NCBI GenBank assembly: GCA_949316235.1
Contig: OX438741.1
Span: 15,749,124-15,813,123, forward strand
Source: Oegoconia quadripuncta
Taxonomy: Eukaryota; Arthropoda; Insecta; Lepidoptera; Autostichidae
Direction: 5' to 3'
DNA: 64,000 bases
The notes beneath the pieces are model-generated. The model ran no database searches and was not told where the DNA came from. It was given only the letters and a program-made list of their open reading frames with translations. The number at the start of each line of letters is the position of its first letter. Position 1 is the first letter of the stretch. Below, one piece after another: positions 12,360 to 23,296 of this stretch. The translations under genes were made by a program, and so were the position numbers.

Positions 12360-12852
12360 TTCGTAAACATTCTGATAATCATAATTTGAATACTAGAAAC
12401 AAAAATAAAATTGAAATTCCACAATTTAGACTTAGCAAGGTTAGCACATCCTTTGTGGGACACATCATACGCTTTTACAATAAAATACCAGAACATGTAT
12501 TGAGTTTAACAGAGCAGAAATTTAAACGCCACATTAAAGAAACTCTGTGTAAGAAGGGTTATTACAGGATAGATGATTATTTAGGCGATAAGGAGGTCTG
12601 GTGTTAGCTGGTCGTTATGTTAATTGCTATTGTTTTGTAATATGTTATATAAAATGTAATATTATTGTAAAGATGGAAACAAATTGAAAAGATGTGTTGT
12701 TGCGGAGTTTCTTGTCGCTTCTTCTCCCTAACCATAACACCTTGCGAAGCGATGTAGTTTAAAAAAAAAAATAATAACATGTTGACTTTCAATAAGTGAT
12801 ATTTTTGTATCCTACATTGAATAAAATATTTTTGATTTTGATTTTGATTTTA
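12360..12852 (+). mobile_element. LINE 3' end (CR1/jockey-like) with (GATTTT)n tail
   Basis: The frame 12386-12607 ends in a typical C-terminus (FVGHIIRFYNKIPEHVLSL, then FKRHIKETLCKKGYYRIDDY). It is followed by a ~220-base UTR and a 'gatttt' tail at 12826-12851. It is paralogous to the ends at 19729-19980 and 40195-40392. It is 5'-truncated and non-functional. Confidence 0.7.
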
Positions 12853-12902
12853 ACGGCGATAGGTTCACCCTCTGTCACTTAGGAAAGGTAAATAATAGAA
12901 TA

Positions 12903-13164
12903 AATAAATATCTTTGCACATATACATAGCGCCATCTAGGTCCACAGTAAGCATCTAGGCTTGTGTTTTGGATACCAGATGGTTAATATACTACGCAAAT
13001 ATATATATTTTTGTAAATAAACACAAATATATAAATGAAAAACATCCATAACTCTGGAACACATGGCTGTATTCAGCAAACAAACATAAGCCCCTAGCGG
13101 GATACGAACCCGCGATCTTTTGGTAAGTATATAGTGGTCAGGGTTTCTAACCACTACACCAAAC
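12903..13164 (-). mobile_element. SINE family A, near full length
   Basis: Reverse copy with an intact head at the right end ('gggatacgaacccgcgatct' and 'aaccactacaccaaacaggt'). The 30-bp minisatellite begins only about 20 bases beyond the head. Confidence 0.87.
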
Positions 13165-13186
13165 AGGTGGTACATGTTCTTTCAAG

Positions 13187-13757
13187 CATTAAACGTTTAC
13201 TGTTGGAACACACAAACATTAAACGTTTACTGTTGGAACACCCAAACATTAAACGTTTACTGTTGGAACACCCAAACATTAAACGTTTACTGTTGGAACA
13301 CCCAAACATTAAACGTTTACTGTTGGAACACCCAAACATTAAACGTTTACTGTTGGAACACACAAACATTAAACGTTTACTGTTGGAACACCCAAACATT
13401 AAACGTTTACTGTTGGAACACACAAACATTAAACGTTTACTGTTGGAACACACAAACATTAAACGTTTACTGTTGGAACACCCAAACATTAAACGTTTAC
13501 TGTTGGAACACACAAACATTAAACGTTTACTGTTGGAACACCCAAACATTAAACGTTTACTGTTGGAACACACAAACATTAAACGTTTACTGTTGGAACA
13601 CCCAAACATTAAACGTTTACTGTTGGAACACACAAACATTAAACGTTTACTGTTGGAACACACAAACATTAAACGTTTACTGTTGGAACACACAAACATT
13701 AAACGTTTACTGTTGGAACACCCAAACATTAAACGTTTACTGTTGGAACACCCAAAC
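13187..13757. repeat. 30-bp minisatellite, 19 units
   Basis: The unit reads 'attaaacgtttactgttgga' followed by 'acacacaaac' or 'acacccaaac'. Units are otherwise identical, with one A/C position varying. Because 30 is a multiple of 3 and the unit lacks stops, three frames stay open: one gives a 10-residue repeat with KRLLLEH, others give CWNTQTLNVY and CSNSKRLMF. I see no evidence that any is translated. A single unexpanded relative is at 39650-39740. Confidence 0.97.
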
Positions 13758-13764
13758 ACTCATG

Positions 13765-14039
13765 TTTGGAACATCTCTAACAACCCCATTTGGAATAAAG
13801 GTCGTGTATCGTGTATGTTGAAATTTCTTGACGGTCAGGTGGTTACCACAACATATGTAATAATCCGCAATGGGCTCGCGTTTTGGGGAATGACCCATAC
13901 CCTCTCCTAGTGAATGGAAACTGTTGATGTGAATCAAACATTATTATCCTTTTTTCCAATCAAGTTTTCCTCCGGAGTTTCCTCGCGGAGTAGTTTAGAA
14001 ATAAATATAACATTTCATAATTTAATAAATAATAAATAA
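13765..14039. other. Flank of the minisatellite, dispersed repeat
   Basis: 13760-13850 ('aacaaccccatttggaataa') matches the flank of the single unit at 39695-39740, so array and flank belong to one dispersed repeat. No gene is recognised. Confidence 0.45.
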
Positions 14040-14265
14040 ATACCCTTGACATTCACACAGCAGTTGTGGATACCAGATGGTTGATATACTACATAAATAC
14101 ATTTTTTTGTAAATAAATACTTATTACTTATTATACTTAAAATTATAAATACTTATTATAATTAAACCATCCATAACTCGGGTACACATGTCCGTATTCA
14201 TCACACAAACATATGCCCCGAGCGGGATTCGAACCCGCAACCTTTTGGCATAGTGATCAGAGTTG
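14040..14265 (-). mobile_element. SINE family A, distal part, split by a LINE
   Basis: The reverse copy runs from its 3' body to the middle of the head ('gggattcgaacccgcaacct'). It is interrupted after 'gtgatcagagttg' and resumes at 15021 with 'gagttgctaaccactacacc', completing the tRNA-like head. Confidence 0.85.
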
Positions 14266-15020
14266 ATAGATAGATATATAGATAAAAAGTTTATTGCATA
14301 TACTGGCACACATACAAGAGAGAAACATGAACAAATAAAAAAACAACAAGAGACATACAATTTTTAACAAATACAAACAGATGTAAACAAATATAGCATT
14401 ACATTAAAAATACCTTCAAGACTTACTGCCGATTCATTATATGTGGGCATGTGTGCAACAGTCATGCAACATGGTCATAGCTCAGTGCATTAAAAATGCG
14501 CAATGAACGAGCAATCACTGATTTTCAGCTATCACCCAGGAGGCGCATAGCATAAAAATGAAAAAAAGTAAAGAAAAGAAAAGTATGCAAAAGGACAACG
14601 TGTAGTGTAGTGGTGCGCTGACGTGAATGAAACGCATAAATAAGTGATTTCGTCTACTTAAAATGATAAAAATATAATATTATTAAATGAAACAAAGTAG
14701 AATCATATTATTCCGTCTATGAGTACTGAGTCTATGAGTATTAGGAATACCCAGTTTTTGTTTATCTAGTAGGTACGATATATATTGTTTTCTAAACGTA
14801 CATTTTGAACCAAGTAACCTGACAGGAGGAGGAATGTTATTCCAGCACTTCGTCGCACTGTAGCGGAAACTGCCGGTGAATGCTACTGTACGGTGCAAGC
14901 TCATTGCCAATGGGTTACGATTATATCTAGGATTATGTCTATCGTGAAAAGGGGAGAATTGAAGCTTGTTAAATAAGTACTCTGGCTTCTTGAACTTCAT
15001 AACTTCACATTAAACACGCC
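14266..15020 (-). mobile_element. 5'-truncated LINE inserted in a SINE, target duplication GAGTTG
   Basis: The minus-strand frame 14683-15000 resembles LINE C-termini (FRYSATKCWNNIPPPVRLL, then TFRKQYISYLLDKQKLG). The 3' tail on this strand is a (CTAT)n run, seen on the plus strand as 'gatagatagatatatagat' from 14266. GAGTTG at 14260-14265 and 15021-15026 is the target duplication; removing the insert restores an intact SINE head. Confidence 0.85.
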
Positions 15021-15056
15021 GAGTTGCTAACCACTACACCAAACAGGTCGTCAAAA
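15021..15056 (-). mobile_element. SINE family A, 5' head remainder
   Basis: Continuation of 14040-14265 after the LINE; it contains 'aaccactacaccaaacaggt', the reverse of the A-box region. Confidence 0.83.
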
Positions 15057-15497
15057 TTTATTTCAAACATGACATAATATGTCACTGAAACGATTTTTCA
15101 ATTATATTTGTGTATGTTTATTCGTTATCTAGTATCAATGTTACTCGCAACAAATCATTAATGTAGTTAGTGCCCGAAACATTTAAAAATATTAAATAAA
15201 AAATGTTACGGAACTCTCAGTGCGGGTACGACTCGCATTTGACTGGTTTTATAATGTTTACTTTTCCATATTATTCAATTATTGATGCACTCATTCAAAC
15301 CTTGCCATAAGCTTTCCTTTGTGTGTTCTGCTCGCGGATGGAGAAGGAAGGAAGCAACAAGCGTCGGTCGGAAGCGACCTTTCCGTCCCACGACAGCCCC
15401 GGGTGTTACCGGGCGGACGTAGTGTCCCATGTCACATGTGAGCGTTGACGATCGACACTCGGTGCGCTAACTGTGAGTTTTGTTTAACCGCTTTCAC
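15057..15497. other. Intergenic DNA with a SINE B scrap
   Basis: 15103-15195 resembles the 3' half of SINE B ('tattcgttatctagtatc'). 15330-15470 is GC-richer but shows no recognisable coding frame. Confidence 0.4.
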
Positions 15498-15815
15498 TTA
15501 ATTATTATTCATCATCTCAGGCCGTAAACATCCCACTGTAGGGATATCGGCCTTCGCTCTTATAATGACGGAGTATGGGCCATGGTCTACCACGCTGGCC
15601 CAATGCGGGTTGGGGACTTCACATGCCTTTGAATTTTTTTTCCTCAAGCAAGCAGATTTCCACAAGATGTTTTCCTTCACCGTTTAAGTGTAATACCTAA
15701 ATCCACATAATTCATTAAATTATATTTAAAAACTCATTGGTACATGGCCTGCCTGGGGACCGAACCCGGACTTGGGAGACCACGTCTTAACACTTGAGCC
15801 ACCGACGCTCATCTC
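15498..15815 (-). mobile_element. tRNA-headed SINE, family D
   Basis: Minus-strand head at right ('gagccaccgacgctcat', 'ggaccgaacccggac') and body 'ttttccttcaccgtttaagt' and 'gtaaacatcccactgtaggg'. A plus-strand head of the same family starts at 18188. Confidence 0.8.
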
Positions 15816-15904
15816 AATTTGTATTAATACCTATAAATTGAAAATTCAGTAAACCCCCGAAAAATAGGGGGAGAATACAATTATTATCCAGATATATAAA
15901 GTTG

Positions 15905-16142
15905 TTTTTTTTGCACAACGGATTGGTACTTGACCTCAATCACACCTGATGTTAAGTGAAGATTTTTTTTGGGGGACTGGCTATCTTATCTCTGACAACC
16001 GAAACACTATTGTGTTGCTAATAACATTGGTGGTTGCTAGCCAGGCGGCCTACCACCAACCAAACCGAGTACTAAACATGCACCACGCCGGGATCTTATC
16101 CACGACCTACGTTGTTCACATTGAGCTAAGGAGGCGGTAACC
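15905..16142 (-). mobile_element. SINE family C, internally shortened
   Basis: Matches 43962-44314 at both ends ('gacctcaatcacacctgatg', 'taccaccaaccaaaccgagt', 'ttgagctaaggaggcggt') with deletions in the middle. Confidence 0.8.
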
Positions 16143-16749
16143 CGGGACCGCGCGGCTACTTTTCTTCATCCTCAAAAAAGTTCACAATAAAGTAATTCAT
16201 CGCGAACGACACAGCAGATGGACAGCTGGACAGCTTAATTCCAAAGAGATTTACTATAAATCGAATGATATTAGCCAAAGACCGGAAATATAAAGTCCGC
16301 AATAAAGTAATCTCACGCAGGCGAACCGCGGGCGGCAAGAAATAAATTTTAACAGGATTATATGTATGGAAAATGTTACACGGGCATTCATTTTTATTCG
16401 GGAAGATTATCTCAATATAACTCCCTTATCTTATCCACGGGGAGGCGCAAAAATAATCCAATTACCGTGCCACCGCCGCGACTGTCGCTCCCGGTTTTGG
16501 GTGAGATAAGCTAATGAGACTATAGTCCTTATTATGGGCGCTCACCCCACTCACAGCTCGGTGTTTTCTTATTCTAATAATTTTTTAGACGTTTCGAATC
16601 CGTGATTGTTAAGCAGCCATTATACTCTAAACATTAATAAGCTGAGTGTTTTAAAAAATCCTTATTTTACTCTCAAGTTGGAGCTCAGCCTCGGTAGGAA
16701 ATCCAATATCCATCTAAATTCATCAATCAAAAAATCAAAATCAAAAAAC
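16143..16749. other. Intergenic DNA, no gene recognised
   Basis: 16180-16340 contains two 'caataaagtaat' segments of a repeat tail. Nothing else is recognisable. Confidence 0.35.
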
Positions 16750-16998
<249 letters not shown>

Positions 16999-17049
16999 TA
17001 AATACTTTTCCCATATGAGTAATGGTCCATCGGTGTCGACTCATCAAAC

Positions 17050-17420
17050 TAACTATAAATTAAACAAAAAACCCGACTACATATTTTGCATTTCACATAC
17101 GCCATGTTGGATTTTTTACCATAAAATGTCCTCTATGGCACGTATTAATAAATCGTTCTTGAGAATGAGATCGCATCTCAGTCTCAAGAGCATTTTTTCT
17201 GATGTTGTTTTAATATGCAGCAGATTCTCAAGCGTCAACTTAAGGCCATGTCAATCTAGAAAACGGTTTATTAATACGGGCCTATGACACTCCGGGTATC
17301 AAGACGAATCTAACGACACCATGCACTTGGAAATCAGTCAAGCCGTATAGGCTACAGGATGCGCCAAACGAACGGACATACATACACACGAAAAACATTA
17401 CCCTTCGCAGTCGAGTAATA
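17050..17420 (-). repeat. Dispersed repeat R (CCCGAC-start family)
   Basis: On the minus strand this shares 'agtcgggttttttgttt' and 'aaaaaatccaacatggcg' with 29717-29920 plus 32809-32850, and less closely with 18750-18945. It supplies the empty-site sequence for the TA transposon at 29921. Confidence 0.7.
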
Positions 17421-17530
17421 AAACAACTGTGTTAATCGCTAAATATTTTAAAAACTGCTTACCCGATATCCATCAAATACGGTTAAGAACCAACTCTCAA
17501 ACACCAGCAACCGGTAATAAAAACTCATTT

Positions 17531-17768
17531 GACGACGGATTGGTGTAGTAGATAGTGACCCTGTCAGCGACACCAACGGTTGCGGTCCGAATCCCGAGAG
17601 GGGTAAATGTTTGTGTGATGAATACGAACATCTATTACCGACTCATGGATGTTTATATAAATATTTATGTATGTTTATCCATTATCTAGTATCCATAGCA
17701 CAAGCCTTGGTTAGTTTGGGACTAGATGATTGGTGTACATATGTAAGTGTCGGAAATATTTATTAATT
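17531..17768 (+). mobile_element. SINE family B
   Basis: Head 'gacgacggattggtgtagta' with a slightly damaged B box ('gcggtccgaatcccgag'), then the family body to 'atgattggtgtacatatgta'. Confidence 0.85.
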
Positions 17769-18046
17769 TTGGCGCTGCAATGCCACAAACAGACATAGGC
17801 AAAGATTTCAAAAATTCTTACACTCCTATTTCCATCGTCTGTTAAAAACAAACTAACGTTGAATCTCTTAATAAATGGTGGTTGTGGCGCACGTACCTAC
17901 AGTTTCCGTTGTGACTGATGTCTGTTTGTCAGTTGATCACCGACTAACTTCGGTGCTGCGTTACAAAGTTATCTGACGACAGTTTGTGATTGAAAGTTCT
18001 CCAAAACTCTTATGAGATTATGGATAACTTTTTTACTACTGCGTCG

Positions 18047-18148
18047 TGTGATATGTGTGTGCACCGACTATAGCACATAGTGTGATATGTGTGTGCACCG
18101 ACTATAGCACATTGTGTGATATGTGTGTGCACCGACTATAGCACATAG
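18047..18148. repeat. 34-bp tandem repeat, 3 units
   Basis: Unit begins 'tgtgatatgtgtgtgcaccg' and ends 'actatagcacatag'; starts at 18047, 18081 and 18115. Confidence 0.92.
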
Positions 18149-18187
18149 TTATATCAATGTAGGTACAGAAATAATAGAGGTATAGTA

Positions 18188-18400
18188 GTAGCGTCGATGG
18201 CTCAGCGGTTGTCGCGGTTTCCCAATTTCCGAGGTCCGGGTTCGACTCCCAGGCAGGCCATGTACCAAATAATTTTTAAATTTAATTGAAATATTTATGT
18301 GCATTTATCCGACTGCTACTTAGATTGGCTTTTGTACAAATTGGTGAATGACGTGTACATCTTTAATTGTCATACAATAATAATAATAATAAGCCCAGTT
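18188..18400 (+). mobile_element. tRNA-headed SINE, family D
   Basis: Head 'gcgtcgatggctcagcggtt' and B box 'gggttcgactccc', then 'gcaggccatgtaccaaataa'. The tail at 18380 is an AAT-type repeat. Confidence 0.8.
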
Positions 18401-18749
18401 TAACAGAAGGACAGATTTGCATAAAGGCAGAAGTACAGACGCAAACAGAAAACAAACATAAAATTGAATAGTTACAATTTGTAAAATTCTATTTGAAATT
18501 AATACTTTAAGACGAATTAATTAGTTTTTGTAACTTTGGCCAAACGTTTCAAACATTTTATTGCAGAAATTTTGTTATTGAATAAACTCGTGATAATTTG
18601 ATATTTTTTTTATCCTTAAGTGCAGTAAGGTAAGAAAACTTTGTATACACCCTACACGAAAGTCTCCATAGTGCTGTACTGGATACTAAAGCTAAATTGT
18701 TGTTATTAGTGAGGACCTGTAATTGGCTTATTGTTGTTACACTCATACC

Positions 18750-18985
18750 CGACTGCCCAAGAAAGGAGGGTAATGTCTTTCGAGTGTATGTATGTATGTA
18801 TGTATGTGTGTAGATTTCTATGTTATCTCCTGTAGCCTAAACGGTTTGACCGATTTCGAAGTGTATTGTGTCGATAGAGTCGTCTTGATCCCTCGAGTGT
18901 CAAAATATGCTGTCGGGTTTTTGGTTTTTAAACTCATATTGTTCAGTTATTGTAAACGCTGTTGGCCTTCCTAATATAAATAAAT
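18750..18985 (+). repeat. Dispersed repeat R
   Basis: Starts 'cccgactgcccaagaaagga', shares 'gtctttcgagtgtatgtatg' and 'gtcttgatccctcgagtgtc' with 29717-29880, and continues uninterrupted through 'atgctgtcgggtttttggtt'. Confidence 0.72.
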
Positions 18986-19217
18986 AAATAAATATTTCGG
19001 ACACTTACACCAATCATATAGTCCCAGACTAAGCAAAGCATGTACTATAGATACTAGATAACGGATAAACATACATAAATATTTATATAAACATCCATGA
19101 CTCGGGAATAAATGTTCGCATTTATCATACAAATATTTATGCGGGAATCGCGGGATTCGAACCCGTAACCGTTGGTTTCGCTAACAGGGTCACTATCCAC
19201 CACACCAATCGGTCATC
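18986..19217 (-). mobile_element. SINE family B
   Basis: Reverse copy with 'atttcggacacttacaccaa' at the left and head 'atccaccacaccaatcggtc' at the right; B box 'gggattcgaacccgtaaccg'. Confidence 0.87.
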
Positions 19218-19699
19218 ATATATAAAACTAAATACAAAATAAATAAAAATTATGTTCCGAATAAATAAATGAGCTCTTTTCTACTTCCGGTCCCATCACT
19301 TAACATCATGTGATTGAGGTCAATCGTCCGTCCACACAGAATACGTTTATAGCGATTTAATGGAAATACGTGCAATTAAAGCCCTAGAGACATCTCTACT
19401 AATAAATTGACTGCCGCCAACCCCATACCGAGTGAGGCGAGCTCATAATCTCGCTCACAATAAATTTATTACAGCCAAGTCTTCGCTAATGGGTCCGCTG
19501 TGACCGGAACATATCTAGCACTGATAGTTACATTACCGCAATAGGCCGTGTTCTCATAAACTACGAGTCAAACGGAATAGAACACACAGAAGATCTCACC
19601 ACATAAATCACCAGAATGAAATGAAACACATTTTTAAGGTATGCATAGAATTATATTGTTAAATAACTCGTCCGCACATAAAATATAAATAAGTAGGTA
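19218..19699. other. AT-rich intergenic DNA
   Basis: No recognisable gene; one scrap of the SINE C tail near 19300 ('cacttaacatcatgtgattg'). Confidence 0.35.
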
Positions 19700-20160
19700 T
19701 TAAATTTAATATTAACGTCAAAAAAATATTGCATCACTTAAGAAAAATAGTGACAAATATGACGTCATACAGAAATAAAGATAAGCTTGCAGTACACATA
19801 AGTCGCCTCCGCAAAGTTAGTAATTCATTCAAATTGTTATGTATCCGTTTTTTCAATAAGGTTTCTATTGATGTACAAAATCTTCATTTCAATAAATTTA
19901 AAGATACTATAAAACAGAAACTAATTACGAAAGGAAATTATAAAGTATCAGACTATTTAGATAATCATCCCTGGACATAACCAGCTCATGCCTTTTTGTA
20001 GGTAATATAAAAATCTGTTTTTAAAAGAGCACCCCTCGAGTTTCTTGCTAGTCCTTCGGCCTTTGCCTTTTGAACAAGCAGTAGCTTTAAAAATGTAAAT
20101 TCTGACTATTTCAAGTGTAGGTACCCTGTGTACCTACAAAATAAAGCATTTTTTACTTTG
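19700..20160 (+). mobile_element. LINE 3' end (CR1/jockey-like)
   Basis: The frame 19729-19980 is a LINE C-terminus (YRNKDKLAVHISRLRKVSNS, FNKVSIDVQNLHFNKFKDTI). The UTR has 'tttgaacaagcagtagcttt' and ends near 'ctacaaaataaagcattttt'. Same family as 37000-37880 and, inverted, 39960-40620. It serves as the empty site for the MITE at 37083. Confidence 0.78.
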
Positions 20161-20499
20161 TATGTATGTTATACAATATCTACACTATACCTGCTGTCAG
20201 TGAGAACGCAACCTTAATATCGAATTGTAAATTGCTTTTAATTATAATTTTATATTCTTATAAATTCACTTACAACTTACTTTCATAGTAGTCCAGTAAG
20301 GATACCTGAATTTTGAGGTGTAACTTCCTATAAACTTAAAGTTCCTAATATTTTGTACATGGATAGAGTAGAGTAACTATCAGGTTTTATAAATATTTTC
20401 TTATTAATCGGTAACGCTTTAGTTATAAAACGTAAAATATTAAATTAAAATTACCAAAACTACTGAACTTTATGTTTCGTTTAGAACTAATACAACTGT

Positions 20500-20640
20500 T
20501 TTTTTTTAATGTACAGTTGGTTAGCACTTGACCTCAATCACACCTGATGTTAAGTGAAGATGAGGCCGAAGGTGGTTGGTAGTGTAGGCTTGGCTATCTT
20601 ATCTCTGACAACTGGAACAAGTGTTTTAAGTAATACAAAT
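20500..20640 (-). mobile_element. SINE family C, 3' part only
   Basis: Contains 'gacctcaatcacacctgatg' and 'ggctatcttatctctgacaa'; the tRNA head is missing. Confidence 0.7.
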
Positions 20641-22320
20641 GTTGTAAGTTTTTAAAAACTGCTACTTTACATTTCCAAAAATTATTTTATTGAGTCGTGA
20701 CCTTTGCCCTCATAACAATTCTCCAAAAATATAAAGAATGTTGCTTATCGAATAATTATTTTATGAATTGGGACCAGGGCAAGAAGATGAGGAAGATGTT
20801 TATCGATTCTTTAGAAAATATCACAAACTATTTACAGGAGTTCCGAGTATCTTCTGCTACGCTATGAAGTTCATGGAGGTTATTTTATTATCTAAATCAA
20901 GTTATCGGTTTGCAAAACAATAGGAAATTTAAGATGCTGAAATAAAAATCGTTCGCTTACTGACGCATAGAGGAATAACTTTACTGCAGCGACGCCATAC
21001 TATTATTGTACTTATAACTAAGTAACTGTGCAGTTCACTTCACAATTCATAGTTTATTATAAATTAATACAGAGTGTGTTGTATCGAGCATTATCACTGT
21101 TCATATCATTACAATACAGTTTCCGAGCCACCGGCGCAGCAAATAACTTCCGATGTGTGCGAGGGAGCCGGCACCACGCGATGGGTAAGCGTGTTAGTTA
21201 GTGCCTAGCTAATATCCGCCGCGTTCAATCACACCGCACACTACACGTACAGAACGGTTCAAATGTGCATATCCTGCCTTCTTCAAACAATTAAGATTTT
21301 TAACCTCCGAAGCAAGACGAGAAGTCGTAGTCTCGAAAGTTTGTAGCACAATCTATAACATTGTAGAAAAGGGTTTAATTCCGAAAGCAGGTATTTGCGA
21401 GATGGTTGACAGCCACGTTTGATGAAAATTGATTGGGTTATTTACCTTTTAACACGGTTGGTTTGTTACCTCGACGATGTTTAGTCTTTATTATGAGTTT
21501 TGAATATTTTTATTCTTTGTGCATGCAAACGTACTAAGTACGTAAGATAAGTAATCAATGCTTACAATAAATACAAAGGTGTATGTACGATATAATATAG
21601 TCCGTTTAAGTTAGGCTTGGATATGCACTAATGATCCCGATTGTACCGACTTCCGGTACGGTGGTAGTTAGCGTTATTACAGTCTGAGGCCACCTAGGGT
21701 ACTATTACATAGTAATTATATATTTACCTTCGTGCAGCGTACAGCAGAAAACTCTGTCCTGTAAACCAAGATAGTTGACGGGGTCATGGGAGATGCTGAC
21801 TTACAACAGCACAGCAATATTTCAGGATACGGCTAGATAAGAACGTAAGTTCCAGCCTTTGCGAGTGACATATACATACATATACATATACACAGTAAAT
21901 CTGCTATGATTTACTCTGTATATGCCACTTACACATGATTGGTGTAATTAAGAGCGTTTATACTGTTCTGTCTAATTCAGATGCCATAGTCTCTATTATA
22001 GGTACCGTAGTATAATACCCGTAGTGTAGATACACTGCATAAGCTGGGTCCCACGGCCAGCTGTCTTGAGAGAACAGGCCGTGGGAACATTCATGTCCGC
22101 AGTGGTCTCTCGTAGCGTATAAAAAGAAAGAATCGGTTTATGCGCCACATATACAACAATTAATAAAATAACAGAACACTCAGATAAGTGCCGCAGCAGC
22201 GAAAGGAACACGACTCAGCTTTATGCTGAGCTTATAAAGCATAACGCTGGTTTACTGTCGCACCCACAGCAGACGAATTACCGTCGCTTGTCGCATAACG
22301 ATAGGATATTCCTGTTATAG
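20641..22320. other. Intergenic DNA, no gene recognised
   Basis: 21125-21200 is GC-richer and ends in an ATG with an adjacent donor-like 'gggtaagcg'. It could be a small first exon, but nothing supports it further. 21860-21900 holds a short 'catatacatata' repeat. Confidence 0.35.
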
Positions 22321-22332
22321 AAATAAGAATCA

Positions 22333-22770
22333 TCACCATATCAGCCGAAAGACGTCTACTGCTGGACAAAAGCCTCCCCCAAAGATCTCCACAACGATCG
22401 GTCCTGCGCTGCCAGTATCCAGCGGCTTCCCGCGATCTTTACCAAATCCTCGGTCCACCTCGTGGGGGGCTCGGGGGGGACGCTGCGTCTGCCGCTGCGT
22501 GGTCGCCACTCGAGAACCGTCCCGCCCCAACGGCCGTCGGTCCTACGAGCAATGTGCCCCGCCCACTGCCACTTAAGTCTGGCAATTCTTCGGGCTATAT
22601 CGGTCACCTTGCTTCTCCTGCGGATTTCCTCATTTCTGATTCGATCCCTCAGAAAGACTCCGAACATTGCTGTCTTCATTGCTCTTCGAGTGACCTTGAG
22701 CCTTATGAGGCCCGTAGTGAGCGACTACATTTCAGTTCCATCATCACTGGCAACTCACACCGATAAAAGA
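22333..22770 (-). mobile_element. RTE-type LINE 3' end (truncated)
   Basis: The minus frame 22356-22679 reads the conserved C-terminus: [38 protein letters not shown], then LEWRPRSGRRSVPPEPPTRW. No RT domain is left. Confidence 0.82.
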
Positions 22771-22881
22771 CATTGAAGTATTTGAGGAATAAGAATGTGC
22801 TATGTAAATTAGCGTATAAAGGCCGGCACACCCCTCAGGCATAAGACACAGGCCTCGTCTCGGCGCAATTTGACGAGGTCC

Positions 22882-23213
22882 GTGTGATGGTCCATGAGAC
22901 CTGTTGTGGGTGGAGGCTAACGGTGCGTGTGCATGTCCCGTAACTGGCGCGCGAGCCACGCCACGTGTGATGGTCCATGAGACCTGTTGTGGGTGGAGGC
23001 TAACGGTGCGTGTGCATGTCCCGTAACTGGCGCGCGAGCCACGCCACGTGTGATGGTCCATGAGACCTGTTGTGGGTGGAGGCTAACGGTGCGTGTGCAT
23101 GTCCCGTAACTGGCGCGCGAGCCACGCCACGTGTGATGGTCCATGAGACCTGTTGTGGGTGGAGGCTAACGGTGCGTGTGCATGTCCCGTAACTGGCGCG
23201 CGAGCCACGCCAC
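22882..23213. repeat. 83-bp tandem array at the 3' end of ARL6, 4 units
   Basis: Unit starts at 22882, 22965, 23048 and 23131 are identical by eye. Read on the minus strand each unit contains the last 14 codons and the stop of ARL6 (WLARQLRDMHTHR then TAG) plus ~37 bases of what follows. The functional stop is the copy at 23166; the other three lie downstream in the 3' region. The polarity (extending downstream of the exon end) is the same as in the four CHPF arrays. Confidence 0.93.
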
Positions 23214-23296
23214 GCCGTCCGCCAGCCCGGCGCCCGACACGGCGTTGCTGGCGCAGATGTGCCACGGCTTGTCCGTGATGCGCTCCAGCACCAGCG
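23166..23296 (-). CDS. ARL6: ARL6 terminal coding exon
   Basis: Acceptor 'ttgacag'. It encodes LERITDKPWHICASNAVSG to DMHTHR and the TAG stop. The final 48 bases are the innermost copy of the 83-bp tandem array at 22882-23213. Confidence 0.94.

Noticed and set aside
13134..13910. 258-codon open frame with a 10-residue repeat
   Set aside because: It is generated by the 30-bp minisatellite, which leaves frames open on both strands; no start context, splice sites or homology.
21125..21205. Possible small first exon ending ATGG|GTAAGC
   Set aside because: Only a GC-richer patch and a donor-like word; no partner exon or homology.
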